Below are positions 5,788 to 12,704 of a DNA stretch of 14,628 bases, one piece after another. The notes below the pieces were generated by a model that had not been told where the DNA came from, did no database searches, and saw only the letters and a program-made list of their open reading frames with translations. The position numbers and the translations under genes were made by a program. Position 1 is the stretch's first letter; every line of letters starts with the position of its first letter. The DNA comes from an uncultured Actinomyces sp. Lineage in GTDB: Bacteria; Actinomycetota; Actinomycetes; Actinomycetales; Actinomycetaceae. The stretch covers positions 1 through 14,628 of the forward strand of contig CACYEE010000093.1 of assembly GCA_902773415.1 (NCBI GenBank). Direction: 5' to 3'.

Positions 5788-7053
5788 ATGCTCACTTCGG
5801 TTCCGATTCCCGCCGACCTTCCGGCCACCGCGCTCGAAACCACGGCCGAGCGCCCGTGGCCGCTTCGCCTGCTGTCGGCGAAGATGAAGGAATACATCGC
5901 GCGGATGTCGGGCATCTGGATCGAAGGCGAAGTCATCCAGTTCGTGGTGCGGCCGAACGCGAAAACCCAGTTCTTCACCGTCAAGGACCTCGAGGAAGAC
6001 GTCTCGATCACGGTATCCATCTATACGCACGCCCTGCCGCCCAATCTCGAATCCGGAAACCGCGTCGTCGTCTACGCCAAACCCTCCTTCTGGGAAAAAC
6101 GCGGCACGCTGAACCTGTGGGCGACGGAAATCCGCCACGTCGGCCTCGGCGACATTCTGGCACGAATCGAAGAGCTGAAGAACCGGCTCGCCGCCGAGGG
6201 CCTCTTCGACGAGGCCCTCAAGAAGCCCCTCCCCTTCCTTCCGCGCCGAATCGGCCTGGTTGCGGGCCGCAACGCCGAAGGCACGCGCGATGTTCTCGTC
6301 AACGCCCGCCGCCGCCTGCCCGGCGCGGACTTCGAGGTACGGGAGGTCGCAGTCCAGGGTGCGGCAGCCGTCCGCGAGATTCTGCCCGCCCTGGCCGAAC
6401 TCGATGCGATGGAAGACGTCGACGTCATCGTCATCGCCCGCGGCGGCGGGTCGCTCGAAGACCTGCTCCCCTTCTCCGACGAGCAGCTTGTCCGCGCCGT
6501 CGCCGCCACGCGCACCCCCGTCGTCTCAGCCATCGGACACGAGCGTGACGTTCCCCTCCTTGACCTTGTCGCGGACGTACGGGCATCGACCCCGACCGAC
6601 GCGGCCCGCCGAATCGTGCCCGACATCCGCGAGGAGCTTGCCCGCATCGACAACGACCGCGCACGTCTCCGGGCCGCCCTCGGCGGAAGAATCGAGCGTG
6701 CCCAAGCCGATTTGGAGGCCCTGCGCTCGCGCCCGGCCCTCGCCTCGCCGACCGCCGCACTCGACGTCCGCAGGCAGGATATCGCCCAGCTTCGGGCCTG
6801 GCTGCACACGCATCTGGAACGCCGGATCGAGGCCGATGAGGCAAAGCTCGCAGGTTCTGTGAGAACTTTACGGGCGCTCTCGCCCCAATCGACCCTCGAA
6901 CGCGGGTACTCTATTCTCATGGACAAGTCCGGCTCCGTCGTCTCGCGGAGCGCGCAGGCTGCGGGCGGCGACCGTCTCGCGGCGGTTCTTGCCGACGGCC
7001 GGCTGGACGTGACCGTAAACGAAACGACACAAGGGAACCCTGATGCCAGATAA
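5788..7053 (+). CDS. xseA: Exodeoxyribonuclease VII large subunit
   Basis: 421-residue XseA, the catalytic subunit of exonuclease VII, which degrades single-stranded DNA from both ends without metal ions and acts with several XseB subunits. The N-terminal OB-fold spans about 25-115 (WIEGEVIQF, FFTVKDLEEDVSITVSIY). The catalytic domain has IGLVAGRNAEGTRDVL (155-170), RGGGSLEDLLPFSDE (218-232), GHERDVPLLD (250-259) and DVRASTPTDAA (263-273). A long charged coiled coil follows, and the ERGYSIL segment is typical of the C-terminus. The open frame extends upstream to 5548, but that part is low-quality intergenic sequence; homology starts soon after the ATG at 5788. The gene overlaps xseB by 11 nt. 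Confidence 0.95.
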   Translation: MLTSVPIPADLPATALETTAERPWPLRLLSAKMKEYIARMSGIWIEGEVIQFVVRPNAKTQFFTVKDLEEDVSITVSIYTHALPPNLESGNRVVVYAKPSFWEKRGTLNLWATEIRHVGLGDILARIEELKNRLAAEGLFDEALKKPLPFLPRRIGLVAGRNAEGTRDVLVNARRRLPGADFEVREVAVQGAAAVREILPALAELDAMEDVDVIVIARGGGSLEDLLPFSDEQLVRAVAATRTPVVSAIGHERDVPLLDLVADVRASTPTDAARRIVPDIREELARIDNDRARLRAALGGRIERAQADLEALRSRPALASPTAALDVRRQDIAQLRAWLHTHLERRIEADEAKLAGSVRTLRALSPQSTLERGYSILMDKSGSVVSRSAQAAGGDRLAAVLADGRLDVTVNETTQGNPDAR

Positions 7054-7294
7054 GCGCAACGACGCGAATACGGCGGATTTCGACGCCAAGGTCGCGGGCC
7101 TCTCCTACGAGGAGGCCCGGTTCCAGCTTGTCGAAATCGTCTCGACCCTCGAACGCGGTTCGCTTCCGCTCGAGGATTCGCTCGCCCGCTGGGAACTCGG
7201 GGAAGCTCTCGCACGCCACTGCCACTCGCTTCTTGACGGCGCACGCGAACGTCTTGCCGCTGCCGGCGAGGCCAATGAAAGGGGTGCCGAGTGA
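7043..7294 (+). CDS. xseB: Exodeoxyribonuclease VII small subunit
   Basis: 83-residue XseB, the small helical subunit that binds the coiled coil of XseA. The core LSYEEARFQLVEIVSTLERG followed by SLPLEDSLARWELGEAL is the XseB helical hairpin, and the length is normal. The ATG lies 11 nt inside the end of xseA with AAGGGA as ribosome site, so the two subunits are translationally coupled. Its stop overlaps the GTG start of the next gene by 4 nt. Confidence 0.95.
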   Translation: MPDKRNDANTADFDAKVAGLSYEEARFQLVEIVSTLERGSLPLEDSLARWELGEALARHCHSLLDGARERLAAAGEANERGAE

Positions 7295-8277
7295 GCGCAA
7301 TCGTCATCGGCGAATCCATGATCGAAATCATCAAGGGCGACGACGAACCCGTCCACCGCCCAGGCGGAACCATGCTGTCGACTGCCATCGGCCTGTCGAG
7401 GCTTGGCCGGCACGTGCGTTTCGTCACGGATTACGGTACCGACTACGACGGGAACATCATTGCCACGCATCTCGACCAGAACGCCGTGCAACCGGTCGTT
7501 CGCCCGCGCGAGGCGCGCAAGAACGGCACGATGGTGTCCTATGTCGCGCGCGTCGGCACCGGCCTGGCACCCTTCTCCTATGACAATCTTGCCTTCGACG
7601 TTCCCGGAACTCCGCAAACCCCTACGGAAACCCTCGATCTTGACCTGTTCGCGCCCCGTTCGGTCCTCTTCGGTTCCCTCAGCTGCCATCTTGAGCCGGG
7701 AGCCGACAAGGTTCTCGACTGGATAAGGCTGCTGCGCGAACGCTCCACGGTGTTTTTCGACCCGAATGTGCGCCCGACGATTACCCCGAACCTCGATGCC
7801 GCCCGAGAGCGCGTCGAGGAATGCATTGCCCTGTCCGACGTCGTCAAGGCATCGGAAAAGGACATCATGACCCTGTACGGGCACGCCATCGAGTTTGAGG
7901 AGCTTGCCCGCGACTGGCTCGATTCCGGCCCGTCGATTATTGCGATCACGCACGGCTTCCAAGGATCCGTGCTGTATTCAAAGTCGGGCGGCACGATTAC
8001 GCTGCCCGCGGTTCAGGGCGATGTCGTCGATCCGACAGGCGGCGGCGAGGCGTACATGGCGGCATTGATCGACTGCCTCGCCCGGATCGCGCTCGACACC
8101 GCTGCCCGACGCGAGGACCTTGAGGACATCTCCGATGCGAGCCTCGAAATGCTCGGCGTCTTCGCGACGGCCGCCGCGTCGGTGACGATCAGAAGGCCAG
8201 GCCTCAACATGCCGACACGCGACGAACTCATGGACCAGTACCAGGCCTACCGGACGAATCCGAGAGTCCTCGTCTAG
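7291..8277 (+). CDS. PfkB-family (fructokinase-like) protein with altered active-site motifs
   Basis: 328-residue ribokinase/PfkB-fold protein. Family marks include VIGESMIEII at the N-terminus, VFFDPNVRPTI (154-164), ALSDVVKASEKDI (180-192) and the C-terminal nucleotide-site motif DPTGGGEAY (247-255). Fructokinase-like relatives usually have GEALVD, PGGAPANVA and DTxGAGDAF. Here these read GESMIE (E12 for Asp), PGGTMLSTA (S30 where Asn is usual) and GGGE (E253 at the catalytic Asp). The fold is clear, but activity on a sugar is uncertain: a Glu base may work, or the protein may have lost or changed its substrate. The start is GTG, overlapping the xseB stop by 4 nt with AAAGGGG upstream, so expression is tied to exonuclease VII. 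It converges on the prenyltransferase gene. Confidence 0.85.
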   Translation: MSAIVIGESMIEIIKGDDEPVHRPGGTMLSTAIGLSRLGRHVRFVTDYGTDYDGNIIATHLDQNAVQPVVRPREARKNGTMVSYVARVGTGLAPFSYDNLAFDVPGTPQTPTETLDLDLFAPRSVLFGSLSCHLEPGADKVLDWIRLLRERSTVFFDPNVRPTITPNLDAARERVEECIALSDVVKASEKDIMTLYGHAIEFEELARDWLDSGPSIIAITHGFQGSVLYSKSGGTITLPAVQGDVVDPTGGGEAYMAALIDCLARIALDTAARREDLEDISDASLEMLGVFATAAASVTIRRPGLNMPTRDELMDQYQAYRTNPRVLV

Positions 8278-8328
8278 CTCCCTGCGTGTCGCCACATGCC
8301 TGGTTCCGCATCCCCCGCACAAGGGCCT

Positions 8329-8356
8329 GCGGCGCGCCCGGGGGGCTGCGCGCCGC
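8329..8356. terminator. Hairpin between convergent genes
   Basis: GCGGCGCGC (8329-8337) pairs perfectly with GCGCGCCGC (8348-8356) over a 10-nt loop, between pfkB and the prenyltransferase gene. It could serve both strands. There is no T-tract, so termination is inferred from position and stem strength. Confidence 0.45.
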
Positions 8357-8374
8357 CGCACGGTTCTCCGGCCG

Positions 8375-9139
8375 CTACTTGCCGCGTCGCCTCTCGCGGA
8401 ACGAATAGTCGCGCAGGGCACGCAGGAAATCCGTACGGCGGAAATCCGGCCAGTACGTCTCGCAGAAATACAGCTCCGTGTGAACCGTCTGCCACAGCAT
8501 GAAACCGCTCATCCGCAATTCCCCCGAAGTCCGAATCACCAGGTCCGGATCGGGCTGGCCGGAAGTATACAGATTGGCCGCAATGTCGTCGATCGATATC
8601 GACGCGGCAACCTCGTCGATTGTGCGCCCGGCAGCCGAGGCCTCCCGAAGGAAGGACCGGACCGCGTCCGCGATTTCCTGGCGACCGCCATACGACACGG
8701 CAATGTTCACCTCGACGCTTCCCCGGATTGCCGACGTCGCCTCTTCTGCCGCCCGCAGCCTCGCCGCGAACTCCTCGGGAAGCAGATCGAGGGCACCCAC
8801 CATGTGCAGGCGCCAGCGGTTCGCCGCCGCAAGATTCTCCGCCGCCTGGCAAATGACCTCGCCGAGAGCGGCAAGCTCCTCCGGGTCGCGATTGAGGTTG
8901 TCCGTGGACAGGAGCCAGAGCGTCACCAGCGGAACGCCGACTTCGTCGCACCAGCCAAGAAACTCGACGATCTTGTCCGCGCCCTTTCGATGCCCGTCGG
9001 ATGCAGACAGGCCGAACTCGCGCGCCCACCGGCGGTTCCCGTCGAGAATCACGCCGATATGCCGGGGAAGTTGGTCCGCGTCGAGCTGCTTGAGGAGGGA
9101 ACGCTCGTACAGCGTGTAGACAAGTGAGGGTGCTTCCAT
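8375..9139 (-). CDS. Short-chain cis-prenyltransferase, probable (2Z,6E)-farnesyl diphosphate synthase (UppS family)
   Basis: 254-residue cis-prenyltransferase that condenses IPP with an allylic diphosphate in Z configuration. The catalytic Asp is D33 in ILDGNRRWAR. Other motifs are NIAVSYGGRQEI, YTSGQPDPDLVIRTSGE and SGFMLWQ. Overall the protein follows M. tuberculosis Rv1086 (Z-FPP synthase), not the long-chain Rv2361c: it has LLSTDNL where long-chain enzymes have AFSTENW, and SGF where they have SNF. L76 aligns with Rv1086 L84, a residue reported to limit chain length. The ATG at 9139 has AAGGAG 4 nt upstream; an open frame to 9187 adds 16 residues with no ribosome site. It is divergent from the hemolysin III gene. 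A separate long-chain UppS for cell-wall lipid carrier is expected elsewhere. Confidence 0.9.
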   Translation of the reverse strand: MEAPSLVYTLYERSLLKQLDADQLPRHIGVILDGNRRWAREFGLSASDGHRKGADKIVEFLGWCDEVGVPLVTLWLLSTDNLNRDPEELAALGEVICQAAENLAAANRWRLHMVGALDLLPEEFAARLRAAEEATSAIRGSVEVNIAVSYGGRQEIADAVRSFLREASAAGRTIDEVAASISIDDIAANLYTSGQPDPDLVIRTSGELRMSGFMLWQTVHTELYFCETYWPDFRRTDFLRALRDYSFRERRRGK

Positions 9140-9223
9140 GCTGCTCCTTCCCGAAGTTGCCCTTCTAGCGTAGCCGAGCACGGGCACAGACGGATGCTTC
9201 TTCGGTCAGGCCGCAACTCCCGT

Positions 9224-9229
9224 TAGACT
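9224..9229 (+). promoter_or_regulatory. Candidate -10 box for the hemolysin III gene
   Basis: TAGACT (TANNNT) lies 37 nt before the ATG at 9267. A weak -35 candidate, TTCGGT, is 17 nt further upstream at 9201-9206. AAGGAG at 9256-9261 is the ribosome site. Confidence 0.4.
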
Positions 9230-9266
9230 TTTTCCGGAACCCGCCTGCTCTGTCCAAGGAGAAACC

Positions 9267-9992
9267 ATGACGGCACCGACATCAACGCAGCCTGCCCACG
9301 CGCGACCCGCCCGGAAGCCGAGCCGCGTCGCGATTCGCCGTTCCTGGCTCGCATCCCTGCCCAAGCCGAAGGCACGCGGATGGATCCACGGCATCATGAC
9401 GCCCCTCGCGCTCGCCAATTCGATTGTCCTCATCGTGCTCGCGCCCACCTGGCAGCTTGACATCGCCTGCATCGTCTTCGGCCTGTCCGCGGTCGTGCTC
9501 TTCGGCAACAGCGCCGTATACCATCTGGGCCGCTGGTCCGAGAAGGTTCACTCGATCCTGCGCCGCATCGACCATTCGAACATCTTCCTTCTCATTGGCG
9601 GCACCTACACCCCGTTGTCCGTTGCCCTTCTCGACACCCCCACCCGCAACCTCGTGCTCGGCATCGTGTGGGGCGGGGCCGCCCTCGGAATCGGGTTGAG
9701 CGTATTCTGGCCGACGGCTCCGCGCTGGCTCTACGTGCCGCTGTACGTGGCGCTCGGATGGGTGGCAATCTGGTTCCTGCCGACGTTCTGGAATACCGGA
9801 GGGCCGGCGATTGCGTGGCTTCTGATCGCCGGAGGGCTCCTCTACACCGTCGGCGCCCTGTTCTACGGGCTGCGCTGGCCGAATCCCTGGCCCAAGGTGT
9901 GGGGCTTCCACGAGTTCTTCCATCTGTGTACGGTAGGCGGCTACGCCACGCAGGCTGTGGCCGTGTGGCTTGCCGTCATGAACGCGGCCTGA
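9267..9992 (+). CDS. Hemolysin III / PAQR-family membrane protein
   Basis: 241-residue integral membrane protein of the hemolysin III (YqfA/PAQR) family, with about seven helices between residues 40 and 238. The conserved metal-site residues are present: Ser and His in NSAVYHLG, the DHSNIFLLIGGTYTP segment, and GFHEFFH near the C-terminus. Members are related to the adipoQ receptor hydrolase fold; the bacterial role is poorly known and the hemolysin name is historical. The first 38 residues are a basic, Pro/Arg-rich cytoplasmic tail. The start is clear, with AAGGAG 5 nt upstream. M. tuberculosis has the same neighbours (Rv1085c hemolysin III beside Rv1086), which supports vertical inheritance. 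Confidence 0.93.
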   Translation: MTAPTSTQPAHARPARKPSRVAIRRSWLASLPKPKARGWIHGIMTPLALANSIVLIVLAPTWQLDIACIVFGLSAVVLFGNSAVYHLGRWSEKVHSILRRIDHSNIFLLIGGTYTPLSVALLDTPTRNLVLGIVWGGAALGIGLSVFWPTAPRWLYVPLYVALGWVAIWFLPTFWNTGGPAIAWLLIAGGLLYTVGALFYGLRWPNPWPKVWGFHEFFHLCTVGGYATQAVAVWLAVMNAA

Positions 9993-10178
9993 ACCGCCGC
10001 CTTCCGCATCCTGCCGCCTGCCGGGCTTGTTCTCCTGCTGGATCGTTCCCTCTGGCTCGCTGCCCGTTTGCCCGCTGGCACGCATGGCGCAACCCGGAGC
10101 GGCATGCCCCGACCCTCAACCCGGCCTGCACCCCGCCACGGCTCGCTCCGACTTGTGCCGCCTCTCGCCGCAGACTGG
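9993..10178 (+). other. Gap after the hemolysin III gene, no gene seen
   Basis: GC-rich non-coding sequence before the presumed greA promoter. Open frames across it lack ribosome sites and recognisable protein. I see no strong terminator or repeat. Confidence 0.4.
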
Positions 10179-10184
10179 TATTGT
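10179..10184 (+). promoter_or_regulatory. Candidate -10 box for greA
   Basis: TATTGT (TANNNT) would start transcription near 10191 and give a leader of about 105 nt. TTGTGC at 10153-10158 could be a -35, but the 20-nt spacing is long. Confidence 0.35.
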
Positions 10185-10194
10185 GTGCCGTGAA

Positions 10195-10216
10195 CATGCC
10201 CGAAAACGCGGGCATG
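10195..10216 (+). promoter_or_regulatory. Stem-loop at the 5' end of the presumed greA leader
   Basis: CATGCCCG (10195-10202) and CGGGCATG (10209-10216) form a perfect 8-bp stem with loop AAAACG. It begins 11 nt after the candidate -10 box, so it would form the extreme 5' end of the mRNA. No T-run follows, which argues against a terminator. Confidence 0.4.
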
Positions 10217-10296
10217 ATTGTTGAAATCGCGGTCGGCCGGGTGCGCCTGCGCCCCGCGAGACGCGCCCGAAGGCGCCAGACATCGAAGGAGAAATG

Positions 10297-10782
10297 ATGG
10301 CCGAGGAAACTCAGGGAGCCTGGCTCTCGCCCGAAAGCTATGCGAAGCTCGAGGCCGAGCTCGAGGAGATGAAGACGGTCCGGCGCGAAGAGATCGTGAA
10401 GAAGATCGACGCCGCTCGCCAGGAGGGCGATCTGCGCGAGAATGGAGGATACCAGGCCGCGCGCGAGGAGCAGTCGCGTCTGGAGGGCCGTATTGCCGAG
10501 CTGACCCGGCTTCTCAAGACGGCAACGGTGTCGGAGCCTCCGGCTGCGGACAAGGTTGCGGCCGGCACGATCGTGACGGCGACGATTGCGGGCGACAAGG
10601 AGCGCTTCCTTATCGGTTCACGCGACATGGCCTCGCTTGTCGATCTCGAGGTCTACCCGGAGGCCGCGCCGCTCGGCAAGGCGATTATCGGCCTGGAGAA
10701 GGGCGACAAGACGTCATTCACGGCCCCGACCGGAGCGAAGATCGATGTCGAGATTCTCGATATCGAGCCTTTCAAAGGCTGA
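10297..10782 (+). CDS. greA: Transcription elongation factor GreA
   Basis: 161-residue GreA, which enters the RNA polymerase secondary channel and stimulates cleavage of backtracked RNA. Residues 8-78 form the antiparallel coiled coil. The acidic tip is in EGDLRENGGYQAAREEQ, with D45 and E48 as the residues that position the catalytic metal. The C-terminal FKBP-like domain follows (GTIVTATIAGDKERFLIGS to the end). Two ATGs lie in tandem at 10294 and 10297; AAGGAG at 10286-10291 is 2 nt from the first and 5 nt from the second, so the second is preferred. The FKBP gene follows after 34 nt and is probably cotranscribed. Confidence 0.95.
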   Translation: MAEETQGAWLSPESYAKLEAELEEMKTVRREEIVKKIDAARQEGDLRENGGYQAAREEQSRLEGRIAELTRLLKTATVSEPPAADKVAAGTIVTATIAGDKERFLIGSRDMASLVDLEVYPEAAPLGKAIIGLEKGDKTSFTAPTGAKIDVEILDIEPFKG

Positions 10783-10816
10783 ACTTTCCCGATAGTTGCG
10801 AGACGAGGAGATTCTC

Positions 10817-11224
10817 ATGGCGAATACGCCCGCAGTCGTCGGCGAGGCCGGCGCAACTCCGGCCCTTGACTTTTCCGTTGCCGACGCCGCGGCCCCGAAG
10901 GGCCTGGTTGTCGATGTCCTTTCCGAGGGCACCGGCCCGGTGGTGACGGCCGGCCGCACGATCCGGGTGCATTATCTGGGTCAGATCTGGAACGGCAACG
11001 TGTTCGATTCGTCCTTCTCGCGCGGAGCTCCCGCTTCGTTCCCGATTGGCCGGGGCATGGTGATCCAGGGCTGGGATCGCGGCCTTGTCGGCAAGAACGT
11101 CGGTTCGCGCGTGCTCCTGTCGATTCCGCCGGAGATGGGCTACGGCTCGCGCGGAATGCCGCAGGCCGGCATTGGCGGCACGGATACGCTCGTGTTTGTC
11201 GTGGATATTCTCGACGTGCGCTGA
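10817..11224 (+). CDS. FKBP-type peptidyl-prolyl cis-trans isomerase
   Basis: 135-residue cytoplasmic FKBP with no signal peptide. A 30-residue N-terminal extension precedes one complete FKBP domain. Active-site residues are recognisable: Tyr in VHYLG, Phe-Asp in VFDSS, Val-Ile and Trp in GMVIQGWDRGLVG, Tyr in MGYGSRG, and Phe in LVFVVDIL. It should catalyse proline isomerisation during folding. The ATG at 10817 has GAGGAG 6 nt upstream; an in-frame TTG at 10796 adds seven residues but no better ribosome site. It sits 34 nt after greA and converges on the BI-1 gene. Confidence 0.94.
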   Translation: MANTPAVVGEAGATPALDFSVADAAAPKGLVVDVLSEGTGPVVTAGRTIRVHYLGQIWNGNVFDSSFSRGAPASFPIGRGMVIQGWDRGLVGKNVGSRVLLSIPPEMGYGSRGMPQAGIGGTDTLVFVVDILDVR

Positions 11225-11367
11225 GCCGTCCGGGGATTTCCCTGGTTGCGTGACATGCGGTGCGGCTGTCTCATACGGGTCCCCACCGTCGGGTGTCGCA
11301 CAGGGGACAACCGGTGTCGAATCGGGAAGCCGTGTTCGGTCGCTTCGCTCCCTGTGGCAGCTTCCTC

Positions 11368-11397
11368 GCTCCGGTCACGCGCGAGCAAGCTCGCGCG
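11368..11397 (+). repeat. 27-nt intergenic repeat, copy 2, with 9-bp inverted repeat
   Basis: Matches 1434-1460 at 24 of 27 positions. Here the segment contains CGCGCGAGC (11378-11386) and its exact complement GCTCGCGCG (11389-11397) around AA. Confidence 0.6.
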
Positions 11398-11433
11398 GAC
11401 CTTCCGCCCGTTGCGTCCCCGTTGCGACACCCA

Positions 11434-11496
11434 ACTCTTTCACCTGCGCAAACGACCGGGGCGGGAGTCGGAACAACGTCCCGATTCCCGCCCCGG
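11434..11496 (+). repeat. Composite hairpin element, copy 3 (most intact)
   Basis: The leader ACTCTTTCACCTGCGCAAACG (11434-11454) is followed by a 16-bp stem: CCGGGGCGGGAGTCGG (11456-11471) with CCGATTCCCGCCCCGG (11481-11496), one G-U pair and the loop AACAACGTC. It may also act as a bidirectional terminator for the FKBP and BI-1 genes, although no T-tract follows. Related copies are at 5325-5382 and 5671-5713. Confidence 0.65.
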
Positions 11497-11554
11497 CCAA
11501 GTTCAGGCACTCTTGCGAAACAGCTCCGTCGTTTCGTTCGGGTGTCGTGTCGCC

Positions 11555-12424
11555 CTATCGGTCGGAGGCGAGAATTGCAAGGATTCGCAGCACTTCGACG
11601 TAGATCCAGATGATCGAGATGATGAGGCCGAAGGCGCAGGTCCACGCGAATTCGCGGGGCGCGCCGTTGGTTTCGGCGTATTGGATGAGTTCGAGGTCGC
11701 CGATGAGCGAGTAGCCTGCGGCAATGATGAGCACGATGCCCATGATGATTCCGATGGGGATTCCGCCGAGGGTGAAGTAGTCCATCGAGTTGCCGAGGAC
11801 GCCTGTGAGGACGAGGGCCATGTCGGCAAGGCCGTAGACGATGGCGCCGATCATGATGGTCAGGATGATGCGGCGGCCGCGCGCGGAGGTGCGGACCTTG
11901 CCGGACATGTGCAGCCCGACGGCGACGGCGACGATGACGACGGTGGCGAGGATGGCCTGGAAGGCGATGCCGGGGTAGACCATGTTGAACGCCCCGGTGA
12001 TCGCTCCGAGCGTGGCGCCTTCGAGTACGGCGTAGGCGATGGCGAGGCCGGGCTTGACGAGGGGTTTGGTGGCCGCAACGATGCTGATGACGAGGGCAGC
12101 GATGGAACCGCCGATTGCGAGCGGCATGAGGAACTGGAGGGGCAGGGCGACTGCGGCGGCGATTGCGGAGAGAACGGTGATGCCGAGAAGGATTCCGGTC
12201 TTTTCGAGGGCGTCGTTGTAGCGCATGGTCGTCCCGTAGGCGGCGACGGGGCCCGTGGGCATGGCGTGTGGCGCAGGCATCGCGTAGGGGTCGGAGGCGA
12301 GCCGGTCGGGCGAGGCGGGCACGGCTGTCGCGGTACCGGCCGTCGAGTATGGCTGGCCGTAGTTCGGCGTGGCGGCGCCAGGCCGGAAGTAGGGGTTCTT
12401 TTCCATGACCGGATTGGTGGACAT
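11555..12424 (-). CDS. Bax inhibitor-1 / YccA-family membrane protein
   Basis: 289-residue BI-1/YccA (TMBIM) family protein with about seven membrane helices from residue 75 to the end. The C-terminal signature GDLELIQYAETNGAPREFAW then IIWIYVEVLRILAIL is typical, and Asp243 lies where the family has a pH/Ca-sensing Asp. Bacterial members include YetJ, a calcium leak channel, and YccA, an FtsH modulator; which role applies is unknown. Residues 1-68 are a Pro/Ala/Tyr-rich cytoplasmic tail. The ATG at 12424 has AAGGAGG 4 nt upstream, so a start at 12463 is not used. It is transcribed divergently from the ABC exporter. Confidence 0.92.
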   Translation of the reverse strand: MSTNPVMEKNPYFRPGAATPNYGQPYSTAGTATAVPASPDRLASDPYAMPAPHAMPTGPVAAYGTTMRYNDALEKTGILLGITVLSAIAAAVALPLQFLMPLAIGGSIAALVISIVAATKPLVKPGLAIAYAVLEGATLGAITGAFNMVYPGIAFQAILATVVIVAVAVGLHMSGKVRTSARGRRIILTIMIGAIVYGLADMALVLTGVLGNSMDYFTLGGIPIGIIMGIVLIIAAGYSLIGDLELIQYAETNGAPREFAWTCAFGLIISIIWIYVEVLRILAILASDR

Positions 12425-12458
12425 GGCTCCTCCTTGTTCGTTCAGGGTCCGTGCATCA

Positions 12459-12464
12459 ATCATA
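12459..12464 (-). promoter_or_regulatory. Candidate -10 box for the BI-1 gene
   Basis: On the minus strand TATGAT matches the -10 consensus at five of six positions, 34 nt before the ATG. No good -35 is visible at 16-18 nt spacing. Confidence 0.45.
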
Positions 12465-12521
12465 GGCCGGAACGCCAGGGAGTCCCTTTGTTATTCCGCT
12501 GTGGGCGCGACCGGGGATTGC

Positions 12522-12542
12522 TCCCCCTTCGTCTCAGGGGGA
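12522..12542. other. Small hairpin in the divergent BI-1/ABC gap
   Basis: TCCCCC (12522-12527) and GGGGGA (12537-12542) form a 6-bp inverted repeat with a 9-nt loop between the two promoters. It may be a regulator site or chance. Confidence 0.25.
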
Positions 12543-12621
12543 TTCGGCTGTTTGCGCGACGTCGTTTCTCGTGCGGGCGGGGCCGAGAAAACTCTCGTAG
12601 GTTTTCCTTTGCGGCCGGCTG

Positions 12622-12661
12622 TACGATAGTGTCTGGGCGGCGGCACTCACCGTAGCCGCCC
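12622..12661 (+). promoter_or_regulatory. Candidate promoter and 5' stem-loop of the ABC-2 operon
   Basis: TACGAT (12622-12627) is a TANNNT -10 box with no clear -35. Eight nt later GGGCGGC (12635-12641) pairs with GCCGCCC (12655-12661) over a 13-nt loop. The stem would lie at the very 5' end of a 70-nt leader, as at greA. Confidence 0.35.
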
Positions 12662-12704
12662 GTGTCGGGTTCGCCTGACGGTCGCATCGATGGCAAGGAG
12701 CAGC

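Larger units (their letters stand above)
11225..11554. other. Convergent gap rich in inverted repeats
   Basis: This 330-nt gap between the FKBP and BI-1 genes has no credible gene. It carries GGGGACA without its right half (11303-11309), the second 27-nt repeat (11368-11394) and the best composite hairpin (11434-11496), each with a relative in the other two repeat-bearing gaps. Confidence 0.6.

Noticed and set aside
2731..6138. Minus-strand open frame of over 1100 codons
   Set aside because: It overlaps the permease, ispH and xseA in a different frame; its product is Arg-rich low-complexity, as expected from shadow frames in high-GC DNA.
9993..10293. Hidden small gene or RNA gene between hemolysin III and greA
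   Set aside because: No ribosome site, no tRNA-like folding and no conserved-looking protein; only a promoter-like box and one hairpin are supportable.
11246..12655. Plus-strand open frame of 469 codons opposite the BI-1 gene
   Set aside because: Asp/Gly-rich mirror of membrane-protein codons; the BI-1 frame has family motifs and a strong ribosome site.
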